Assembly (NCBI RefSeq): GCF_024448335.1
Contig: NZ_JAMOHM010000005.1
Span: 186,001-250,000, forward strand
DNA from: Stutzerimonas frequens
GTDB taxonomy: Bacteria > Pseudomonadota > Gammaproteobacteria > Pseudomonadales > Pseudomonadaceae
Length of the DNA stretch: 64,000 nucleotides
Reading direction: 5' to 3'
The notes beneath the pieces were generated by a model that made no database searches, was not told the origin of the DNA, and was given only the letters and a program-made list of their open reading frames with translations. The stretch's first letter is position 1. Every line of letters begins with the position of its first letter. Both the position numbers and the translations under genes were made by a program. Below, piece by piece: positions 57,306 through 64,000 of this stretch.

Positions 57306-58487
57306 ATGACTGCACTTCGTGTCGCCGGCCTGGCAGCTGTCTGCCTGGCCGCAACTCCTGCCTTCGCCCTGGAACAGGGCGAACACCGCTTCAACGGTTT
57401 CGGTACCGTCGGCTTCACCCACCTGGGTGGTGAAGATGACGGTCGCAGCTACGGCATTCAGGGCCAGACCAACGACTCCTGGCGCGGCGATCAGCTGTCC
57501 AAGTTCGGCGCCCAGCTGAGCTACGGCATCACCGATACCCTCGGCGTGACCGTGCAGGGCACAGCCAAAGCCCAGCAGGATGAGTGGAAAGCCAATCTGG
57601 AATGGGCCTATCTGTCGCTGCAGGCCAACGACCAGCTGATGCTCCGCGCCGGCCGCCTGCGCAGCCCGGTCTACATGTATTCCGAAAGCCTCGACGTGGG
57701 TTACAGCTACCCCTGGCTGCGCCTGCCCGACGAGGTCTACAGCCAGGTGCAGGTCACCAATTACGAAGGCATCGATGCGGTGTACACCGTACCGCTGTCG
57801 TACGGCTCGGTGACCTTCCAGATCGCTGGCGGGCAAGCGAAGAATCGCGATTACTACTCCTACGACGAGCAGTTCGATATCGACTACGGCAAGCTGTTCG
57901 GCGCCAGCGTCAGCCTGGCCACCAATGACTTCGGCACGCTGCGTATCGGTTATGTCGAAGCGGATATTAAGACCGATATCACCGGCAACGTGGTCAGCGT
58001 ACTGCCGCAGCCCTATGGCCCGGGCGTTGGAGTCGCCGAGCAGCGCTCGCTGCTGCAGCTGAACAAGGAGAAAGGCAAGTTCACCTCGATCGGCTACCAG
58101 TACGACAACGGCACCTGGATCAGCAGCAACGAGTGGACTTCGCGCCTGATCGAGAACGACGGCATGGAAGCGATCGACTCCTTCTACCTGATGGGTGGCC
58201 GCCGCTTCGGTGATTTCCTGCCGCATGTCACCTATGCGCAGCTGGACGACAACGGTGGTCGCCAGAGCTCCTGGACCCTGGGACTTAACTACCAGGCCAC
58301 GCCGACCGTGGTGGTGAAGGGCGAGTACAAGCGCGTCGACACCAAGAACGGCTACGATGGAGTGTTCACCCGCAACGCCCAAGAGCTTTACGAGAACGAG
58401 GCGTTCGCACGAACCGGCGTAGCCGGCACTCCGGCCCGCAACTACGACGGCGACATCGTTTCCGTCGGCGTCGATTTCGTATTCTGA
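57306..58487 (+). CDS. Outer-membrane porin-like beta-barrel
   Basis: This 393-aa protein has a signal peptide (RVAGLAAVCLAATPAFA) and then alternating beta-strand segments ending in a terminal aromatic (VSVGVDFVF), typical of Gram-negative barrels. Strand-like runs such as GFGTVGFTHLGG, FGAQLSYGITDTLGVTVQG and VVVKGEYKRVD recur. It is not a close match to OprD or OprP in memory; the permeant is unknown. It is between the chemoreceptor and the short binding protein, with 18 and 11 bp gaps, so the three are one transcript. Confidence 0.88.
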   Translation: MTALRVAGLAAVCLAATPAFALEQGEHRFNGFGTVGFTHLGGEDDGRSYGIQGQTNDSWRGDQLSKFGAQLSYGITDTLGVTVQGTAKAQQDEWKANLEWAYLSLQANDQLMLRAGRLRSPVYMYSESLDVGYSYPWLRLPDEVYSQVQVTNYEGIDAVYTVPLSYGSVTFQIAGGQAKNRDYYSYDEQFDIDYGKLFGASVSLATNDFGTLRIGYVEADIKTDITGNVVSVLPQPYGPGVGVAEQRSLLQLNKEKGKFTSIGYQYDNGTWISSNEWTSRLIENDGMEAIDSFYLMGGRRFGDFLPHVTYAQLDDNGGRQSSWTLGLNYQATPTVVVKGEYKRVDTKNGYDGVFTRNAQELYENEAFARTGVAGTPARNYDGDIVSVGVDFVF

Positions 58488-58498
58488 GGAGCGCACCG

Positions 58499-58903
58499 AT
58501 GAAAGCATCCATTCGCATCCTCTGCGGCGCCGCCGTGCTCGGTCTGGCCGCCATGGCCCAGGCCGAGGTCGCCGTGATCGTCAATCCCGCCGCAGCCAAG
58601 ACGCCCTCTCAGTCGGATGTCGCCAACATCTTCCTGGGCAAGGACAAGTCCATGAAGGGTGTCGACCAGGCGGGCTGGAACCCGGCCAAGGAAGCGTTCT
58701 ACGCCGGCGTGACCAGCAAGAACGAGTCGCAGCTCAAGTCCTACTGGTCGGGTCTGATCTTCACCGGCAAGGGCCAGCCCCTGCCCAGCGTCGCTGACGA
58801 CGCGGCGGTGGTGGCCAAGGTAGCTGCCGAAGCCGACGCCATCGGCTACGTCGACGCCTCGGCAGTAAACGGCTCGGTCAAGGTGCTGTTCACCCTGCCC
58901 TGA
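58499..58903 (+). CDS. Short PstS-like periplasmic binding protein
   Basis: This 134-aa protein has a signal peptide (AAVLGLAAMAQA) and one lobe-like alpha/beta domain (VIVNPAAAKTPSQSDVANIFLGKDKSMKGV; YWSGLIFTGKGQPLPSV; IGYVDASAVNGSVKVLF) resembling part of phosphate ABC-transporter binding proteins. Full PstS proteins are about 320 aa, so this is less than half the length, yet it has its own start, signal and stop, and is not a frameshifted remnant. No ABC permease is near. It may act as a small ligand-presenting partner for the chemoreceptor or porin; this is inference. Confidence 0.82.
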   Translation: MKASIRILCGAAVLGLAAMAQAEVAVIVNPAAAKTPSQSDVANIFLGKDKSMKGVDQAGWNPAKEAFYAGVTSKNESQLKSYWSGLIFTGKGQPLPSVADDAAVVAKVAAEADAIGYVDASAVNGSVKVLFTLP

Positions 58904-58921
58904 GCTCGATGACGAAGCAAA

Positions 58922-58951
58922 GGAGCCGGCCCCAGTGGCCGGCTTTCTTAT
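58922..58951 (+). terminator. Terminator of the chemoreceptor-porin operon
   Basis: AGCCGGCC and GGCCGGCT flank CCAGT and are followed by TTCTTAT. The T-run is short. Confidence 0.78.
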
Positions 58952-59088
58952 GCCTGAAATTCATCGCAACAGCTCGAAACACGAGGCTGATCCCGATCAG
59001 CTTTCCTAGCGTCCGCGCTGACTAGACTTACGTCCAATTGGGTCTGGCCGACCCGCAGCCCACCATTAATAAAAAGTGGAAGCCAAAC

Positions 59089-61023
59089 ATGAGCACACCC
59101 GACGCCTTCTCCCAGGCAGGGAAGACGGCTGTACTGCAGAACATCCATGGAACCATGGAGTTTCTGCGCAAGTACGCCCCGTTCAACCAGATGGAGCCGG
59201 CCCATCTGGCTTACCTGGTGGAGAACTGCGAGCTGCGCTTCTACGCCGAGGGCGACTGCATCATTTCGCCCGAGGACGGTGTGGTACAGCATTTCTATAT
59301 CGTCAAGCAGGGCCGCGTTCACGGTCAGCGCCCGCACACCGCCAAACGCGGCACCGACACGACCTTCGAGGTCATCGTCGGCGAATGCTTCCCGATGGCC
59401 GCGCTGATGGGCGAGCGAGCGACCCGTACCGCGCATCTGGCGGCCGAGGACACTTTCTGTTTCCTGCTGAACAAGCCTGCCTTCGTCAAGCTGGTCTCCA
59501 GCTCCGACGTGTTTCGCGACTTCGCCATACGCGGCGTCAGCAGCCTGCTCGACCTGGTCAACCAGCAGGCGCAGATGCGTGCGGTGGAAAGCCTCGGTGA
59601 GAACTTCTCGCTGGAAACCAGCATTGGCGAGCTGGCCCTGCATCACCCGGTGTCCTGCCTGCCGAGCCGGCCGCTCAACGAAGCGGTGGCGATGATGCAG
59701 GAGGAGAACGTCGGCAGCATTGTCATCGTCGATGAAGCGCTGCACCCCCAGGGCATCTTCACTCTGCGCGACCTGCGTCGCGCCATCGGCACCGGCACCA
59801 CCGATCTGAGCCAGCCGATCTCGCAGTTCATGACGCACGATCCATTCTATCTGCCACCCGACGCCACCGCCTTCGACGCGGCGATCGCCATGACCGAGCG
59901 GCATATCGCCCATGTCTGCGTCGTCGATAACGGGCTGCTGCGCGGCGTGATCTCCGAGCGCGACCTGTTCTCCCTGCAGCGGGTCGACCTGGTGCACCTG
60001 GCACAGACGATTCGGCATGCCGACCATGTCGATGCACTGGTGGTCATCCGCAGCCGCATTCGCCAGCTGGTCGACAACATGCTCGCCCATGGCGCGTCGT
60101 CGACGCAGATCACCCGCATCGTCACCCTGCTCAATGATCACACCGTCTGCCGCGTCATCGAGCTGGCGATCAAGCACATGGGCGATCCAGGCGTTCCGTT
60201 CACCTGGCTGTGCTTCGGCAGCGAGGGTCGACAGGAGCAGACGCTGCACACCGACCAGGACAACGGCATGCTTTTCGAGGCCGCCGATGCCGCCGAGGCT
60301 GCGCATATCCGCGGCCGGCTGCTGCCGCTGGCCGAGCGGATCAACCGCGACCTGGATACCTGCGGCTTTACCCTGTGCAAAGGCAACATAATGGCCAGCA
60401 ACGCGCAGCTGTGCCTGTCGCGACAGGAATGGAGTCGGCGCTTCAGCTCGTTCGTTCGTGAGGCTACGCCGGAAAACCTGCTCGGTAGCTCCATCTATTT
60501 CGATCTGCGCAGCATCTGGGGCCCTTCCGAGGGCTGCGAGCAACTGCGCCAGGACCTGCTCGAGGAGATCGGCGACAACAGTCTGTTCCAGCGCATGATG
60601 GCCGAAAACGCCCTGCGCCATCGTCCACCGGTCGGCCGCTTCCGTGACTTCGTGGTGGCCCGCAAAGGCGACGGCAAGGACACCCTGGACCTCAAGGTGC
60701 AGGGCCTGACGCCGTTCGTCGATGGTGCACGGCTACTGGCGCTGAGCAATGGCATCGGCAACTGCAACACGCTCGAACGATTGCGCAAACTGGTCGAAAA
60801 GGGTGTGATCGAAAAGAAGGACGGCGCGGCCTACGAAGAGGCCTATCATTTCATTCAGCAGACCCGCATGCAGCACCACCAGCAGCAGGCACGCGACGGA
60901 TTGCCCTATTCCAACCGCTTGGACCCGGATACGCTCAACGTGCTCGATCGCCGGATCCTACGGGAGTCGTTCCGTCAGGCCCAGCGTCTACAGGCCAGTC
61001 TCGCGGTGCGCTATCAGCTATGA
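59089..61023 (+). CDS. cNMP-binding/CBS/DUF294 putative nucleotidyltransferase
   Basis: This 644-aa cytoplasmic protein has an N-terminal cyclic-nucleotide-binding-like beta barrel (about 25-140), a CBS pair (about 185-305: HPVSCLPSRPLNEAVAMMQEENVGSIVIVD and THDPFYLPPDATAFDAAIAM), a DUF294 nucleotidyltransferase core with GSEGRQEQTLHTDQDN (from about residue 377) as the GlnD-like site, and a C-terminal helical part. ATG 59089 has GTGGAAG upstream. It overlaps the exonuclease gene by 4 bp. In pseudomonads this pair lies next to actP, suggesting that it regulates acetate uptake or metabolism. The reaction is not established. Confidence 0.88.
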   Translation: MSTPDAFSQAGKTAVLQNIHGTMEFLRKYAPFNQMEPAHLAYLVENCELRFYAEGDCIISPEDGVVQHFYIVKQGRVHGQRPHTAKRGTDTTFEVIVGECFPMAALMGERATRTAHLAAEDTFCFLLNKPAFVKLVSSSDVFRDFAIRGVSSLLDLVNQQAQMRAVESLGENFSLETSIGELALHHPVSCLPSRPLNEAVAMMQEENVGSIVIVDEALHPQGIFTLRDLRRAIGTGTTDLSQPISQFMTHDPFYLPPDATAFDAAIAMTERHIAHVCVVDNGLLRGVISERDLFSLQRVDLVHLAQTIRHADHVDALVVIRSRIRQLVDNMLAHGASSTQITRIVTLLNDHTVCRVIELAIKHMGDPGVPFTWLCFGSEGRQEQTLHTDQDNGMLFEAADAAEAAHIRGRLLPLAERINRDLDTCGFTLCKGNIMASNAQLCLSRQEWSRRFSSFVREATPENLLGSSIYFDLRSIWGPSEGCEQLRQDLLEEIGDNSLFQRMMAENALRHRPPVGRFRDFVVARKGDGKDTLDLKVQGLTPFVDGARLLALSNGIGNCNTLERLRKLVEKGVIEKKDGAAYEEAYHFIQQTRMQHHQQQARDGLPYSNRLDPDTLNVLDRRILRESFRQAQRLQASLAVRYQL

Positions 61024-61727
61024 GTATGTTCTGGTTCAACCCACGCGGGCCGAAACTATCCCTGGAGCAGCAACAGCGCGTTGCCGAGCTGCAGCGGCCG
61101 TCTCCTCCCAAAGCCGTGCCTCTGCGCGAGCAACGGCTGGTCGTCCTGGATCTGGAAACCACCGGCTTGCATCTCAAGCGCGACCTGGTGATCGCCATCG
61201 GCGCAGTGGTAATCGAGAACGGCGCCATCGCCTATTCCCAGCAGTTCGAATGCACGCTCTGTCGCCAGGTCAAGGTAAACGAAAGCGTACTGATCCATGG
61301 CATCGCGCCCAGCGAACTGGCCAGCGGCCTGCCGCCGGCAGAGGCTTTACTGAGCTTCATGGAGTTCGCCGCCGACAGCGTCATCCTGGCCTTTCACTCC
61401 CCGTTCGATCAGCGCATGCTGGCCCGCGCGTTGAAACAGGAGCTTGGCTATAACCTGGAACACAGCTTTCTCGATGTAGCCGACCTGGCGCCCATGCTGT
61501 TTCCGGAAGCGATGATTCATCGCGGCGGGCTGGACCACTGGCTCGGTTACTTCAACATCCACATTCCGCAACGCCACAATGCCGCAGCCGACGCCATGGC
61601 TACAGCTGAGATCGCCCTGATCCTGCTGAATCGTGCGCAGCGCACCGGACTCCAGCGTTTCGACGAACTGGCTCAGCGGCTCAGATGCTGGCAGCGCGCA
61701 CGCAAGGCGGCGTTCAACTCGATCTGA
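61020..61727 (+). CDS. DEDDh 3'-5' exonuclease (DnaQ/PolC epsilon-like)
   Basis: This 235-aa protein has the DEDDh motifs: VVLDLETTGLHLKRD (ExoI), LAFHSPFDQRML (ExoII) and RHNAAADAMATAEIAL (ExoIII with His and Asp). It resembles stand-alone DnaQ-type nucleases, but the substrate is unknown. ATG 61020 overlaps the stop of the CBS/nucleotidyltransferase gene (ATGA), so they are coupled; an ATG at 61026 is an alternative. The pair is conserved beside actP in Pseudomonas. Confidence 0.9.
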   Translation: MSMFWFNPRGPKLSLEQQQRVAELQRPSPPKAVPLREQRLVVLDLETTGLHLKRDLVIAIGAVVIENGAIAYSQQFECTLCRQVKVNESVLIHGIAPSELASGLPPAEALLSFMEFAADSVILAFHSPFDQRMLARALKQELGYNLEHSFLDVADLAPMLFPEAMIHRGGLDHWLGYFNIHIPQRHNAAADAMATAEIALILLNRAQRTGLQRFDELAQRLRCWQRARKAAFNSI

Positions 61728-61865
61728 TGCCCCGACCGCGCCGCGACATGGCGGCAGGTGGCCTCGGTCACGCGGACTTCGGCCCGCTCCGATTTGCGCC
61801 ACGCCGTGGTAGGCACCGAACACCAGTGGCCGGTGCGTGGTGCCTGGCTCTGCTGGTATATCCCG

Positions 61866-62384
61866 TCAACGGTCACGTTCGCAGATGGCCTGGTACAGCG
61901 GTGAATCGCTTTCCAGCTCGGTCAGCGTTTCGACCTTGGCCTCTCCGGCATCGTTGAGCCTGAACATGGCCCTCTCGCTGCAGATCAGCTGATAGCTGGC
62001 GCTCTTCACGACCGACGTCAGGTGTTGCTTCTCGAAACGGTACAGCACGAAGCGGCCGAGACGGCCTTGAGTGGTGTCCTGTACCTGGGCATTCGCACCG
62101 TCCAGCACGGTATAGGCCAACGGCATCGGATAGATCATCGTCCAGGGGCGCCAGAGCATTTCGCCCTCTTCGCTCCTGACCACCAGCGATCCTTCCGGCA
62201 GGCGCGCTTGCGTGGTTTCGAACCAGGTGTACTCGTAATGGATGGTGTAACTCAGCATTCCCAGTCCGGCGCAGACGGGAATGATCCATTTCGGCAGTCG
62301 CTTACGCGTCAGTGAGCGCAGCAGCAGGCCAATACCGGCTCCCGCCACACCTGCGACGATTGCCGCGATTAGATGCCAGAACAT
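61866..62384 (-). CDS. Membrane protein of unknown function
   Basis: This 172-aa protein has two N-terminal hydrophobic helices (HLIAAIVAGVAGAGIGLLL and WIIPVCAGLGMLSYTI) and a probably periplasmic C-terminal domain with VVRSEEGEMLWRPWTMIYPMPLAY and SYQLICSERAMFRL. I do not recognise a named family. ATG 62384 has GGGGAG about 7 bases upstream. It is downstream of actP on the same strand but separated by a strong terminator, so it may have its own promoter or rely on read-through. Confidence 0.75.
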   Translation of the reverse strand: MFWHLIAAIVAGVAGAGIGLLLRSLTRKRLPKWIIPVCAGLGMLSYTIHYEYTWFETTQARLPEGSLVVRSEEGEMLWRPWTMIYPMPLAYTVLDGANAQVQDTTQGRLGRFVLYRFEKQHLTSVVKSASYQLICSERAMFRLNDAGEAKVETLTELESDSPLYQAICERDR

Positions 62385-62396
62385 ATACGACTCCCC

Positions 62397-62431
62397 TAAA
62401 AAAATCGGGCTTCCAACTGGAAGCCCGACTT
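62397..62431 (-). terminator. Terminator after actP
   Basis: On the minus strand TCGGGCTTCC and GGAAGCCCGA form perfect 10-bp arms with a 4-nt loop and are followed by seven or eight T residues. Confidence 0.95.
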
Positions 62432-62481
62432 CTACCTCAACCTTGTGTCAGAGCAGGTCTGACGTCCGGCTGCATTATCAG

Positions 62482-64000
62482 TTAGTGATCAAGTGCAACG
62501 CCAGCACCCTTCGGGGTACGAACGCTCTCGACCAGATCCTGAATCTCCTGCGGCGGAGCCTCGGTAGCCATCGAAACGGCGTAGGCAACAGCGAAGTTCA
62601 GAATCGCACCCACGGCACCGAAGGCCTGCGGGGAGATGCCCATCCACCACTGATCAGGAGTGTTCGGGATGCTTGCGGTGCCAGGGATGAAGAACCAGCC
62701 GAGGTACAGGAAGATGTACACGGCAGTGGAGATCACACCAACCAGCATACCGGCGACCGCACCCTTGCTATTCACGCGCTTGGAGAAGATACCCATCATC
62801 AGCGCCGGGAACAGGCTCGCTGCCGCCAGACCGAATGCCAGCGCCACCACTTGCGCGGCGAAGCCCGGTGGATTCAGACCCAGCCAGGTGGCCAGCAGAA
62901 TCGCTGCCGTCATGGACAGACGGGCTGCCAGCATTTCGTTCTTCTCGCTGATCTTCGGATTGATGAGTGTCTTGATCAGGTCATGACTGATCGCAGACGA
63001 GATCGCCAGCAGCAGACCCGCAGCGGTCGAGAGCGCAGCAGCGATAGCACCCGCAGCGATCAGACCGATGACCCAGCCCGGCAGGTTGGCGATTTCCGGG
63101 TTGGCCAGAACGATGATGTCATTGTTCACGGTCAGCTCGTTGCCGTTCCAGCCACGCTCGGTAGCGGTCGGAGTGAAGGCGGCGTTGGCGTCGTTGTACA
63201 TCTGCACACGACCGTCGGCGTTCTTGTCTTCCCACTTGATCAGACCAGTCTGTTCCCAGGTCTGCACCCACTGCGGACGATCTTCATAACGGATCGCTTC
63301 GGCCTGCGGGCCTTCCGGATAGATGGTGTTGACCAGGTTCAGGCGTGCCATGGAGGCAACGGCCGGAGCGGTGAGATACAGCAGGGCGATGAAGACCAGG
63401 GTCCAGCCAGCGGACCAGCGGGCATCAGCCACCTTCGGTACGGTGAAGAAGCGGATGATGACGTGCGGCAGACCAGCGGTACCGATCATCAGCGACAGGG
63501 TGAACAGGAACATGTTCAGCTTGTTGTCGACGTCAGCGGTGTAGGCAGCGAAGCCAAGGTCAGTAACGACCTGGTTCAGCTTGTCGAGCAGCGGCATACC
63601 GGACTCGGTATGAGTGCCGAACATCCCGAGCATCGGGATCGGGTTGCCAGTCAGCTGCATGGCGATGAACACGGCCGGGATGGTGTAGGCAATGATCAGA
63701 ACCACGTACTGCGCCACCTGGGTATAGGTGATGCCCTTCATGCCGCCGAATACTGCGTAGGCGAACACGATGGCAGCAGCGATCCAGATACCGGCGGAGT
63801 TGCTCACTTCCAGGAAGCGGGAGAACGCCACACCAGCACCAGCCATCTGGCCGATTACGTAGGTAACGGAGATGAGGATGAGGCAGACGACAGCTACCAG
63901 GCGAGCGCCACGGCTGTAGAAACGGTCACCGATGAAGTCCGGCACGGTGAACTTGCCGAACTTGCGCAGGTACGGCGCCAGCAGCATCGCCAGCAGCACG
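62482..64000 (-). CDS. actP: Cation/acetate symporter ActP, 5' end beyond the window
   Basis: ActP takes up acetate with Na+ (or another cation) across the inner membrane. The visible part is over 500 residues, about the C-terminal nine-tenths of the usual about 550 aa, with many helices and SSS-family segments such as FTVPDFIGDRFYSRGARLVAVV, GGMKGITYTQVAQYVVL and AAGAIAAALSTAAGLLLAISSAISHDL. The frame is open through base 64000, so the start lies outside. An insert rich in charged residues (IKWEDKNADGRVQMYNDANAAF) between helices is typical for the Pseudomonas form. A terminator follows. Confidence 0.95.
   Translation of the reverse strand, partial: VLLAMLLAPYLRKFGKFTVPDFIGDRFYSRGARLVAVVCLILISVTYVIGQMAGAGVAFSRFLEVSNSAGIWIAAAIVFAYAVFGGMKGITYTQVAQYVVLIIAYTIPAVFIAMQLTGNPIPMLGMFGTHTESGMPLLDKLNQVVTDLGFAAYTADVDNKLNMFLFTLSLMIGTAGLPHVIIRFFTVPKVADARWSAGWTLVFIALLYLTAPAVASMARLNLVNTIYPEGPQAEAIRYEDRPQWVQTWEQTGLIKWEDKNADGRVQMYNDANAAFTPTATERGWNGNELTVNNDIIVLANPEIANLPGWVIGLIAAGAIAAALSTAAGLLLAISSAISHDLIKTLINPKISEKNEMLAARLSMTAAILLATWLGLNPPGFAAQVVALAFGLAAASLFPALMMGIFSKRVNSKGAVAGMLVGVISTAVYIFLYLGWFFIPGTASIPNTPDQWWMGISPQAFGAVGAILNFAVAYAVSMATEAPPQEIQDLVESVRTPKGAGVALDH

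Noticed and set aside
58499-58903. Short PstS-like gene as a frameshifted pseudogene
   Set aside because: It has its own ribosome-spaced ATG, signal peptide, stop and terminator, and the following DNA does not continue a PstS frame.

Overview
The window is one continuous stretch of GC-rich chromosome from a Pseudomonas-type gammaproteobacterium, most likely the Stutzerimonas (P. stutzeri / P. xanthomarina) group. This is inferred from gene order and protein character: aceF-dipA-msrA, the comF-bioBFHCD block beside an acyl-CoA dehydrogenase, and actP with a DUF294/exonuclease pair all match Pseudomonas synteny. A complete zeaxanthin-glucoside pathway fits a yellow-pigmented member. There is no prophage, plasmid backbone, CRISPR array, rRNA or tRNA. 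The only mobile-element trace is one MITE-like element.

Layout. 1-4.8 kb: end of aceF, an exported protein of unknown function, a DipA-like c-di-GMP phosphodiesterase, and msrA. 4.9-5.2 kb: a minus-strand Rsm-type small RNA (many GGA motifs, terminator) preceded by two GacA boxes. 5.2-10.6 kb: two acyl-CoA dehydrogenases around a membrane diguanylate cyclase; the second has a double PsrA box upstream. 10.8-15.7 kb: bioB-bioF-bioH-bioC-bioD followed by an 82-aa protein resembling the ends of flagellar rod proteins; comF is divergent, with a BirA-type operator between. 16.5-19.6 kb: srkA, rlmJ, nitronate monooxygenase. 19.7-27.5 kb: carotenoid cluster crtZ / crtB-crtI-crtY-crtX-fni / crtE, with TTGTACAA palindromes between fni and crtE and a 265-bp MITE between crtZ and crtB.

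27.5-36.2 kb: a third acyl-CoA dehydrogenase, a K+/H+ antiporter, an MscK-type mechanosensitive channel and SelO. 36.3-42.4 kb: a four-gene minus-strand signalling operon (CHASE3-type hybrid kinase with three receiver domains, CheR, CheB, receiver-kinase) with no CheA or receptor. 42.6-45.2 kb: a PMP3 peptide, a membrane-anchored SDR, a metallo-beta-lactamase-fold hydrolase and a small membrane protein. 45.4-49.0 kb: nfeD-slipin-LEA lipoprotein operon and a DMT exporter. 49.0-51.4 kb: trehalase with a glucose-1-dehydrogenase-like SDR. 51.6-55.5 kb: rarD, gcvR, glcB. 55.6-58.9 kb: chemoreceptor, porin and a short PstS-like binding protein. 59.0-64.0 kb: CBS/nucleotidyltransferase protein, DEDDh exonuclease, a membrane protein, and actP running off the end.

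Themes are c-di-GMP and Gac/Rsm lifestyle control, fatty-acid, glyoxylate and acetate metabolism, osmotic and envelope stress, and carotenoid photoprotection. The least-described systems are the CheR/CheB operon without CheA, the chemoreceptor-porin-mini-binding-protein operon, the extra Rsm RNA and the mini rod-like protein. All functions are read from sequence and family knowledge; nothing was searched or computed.
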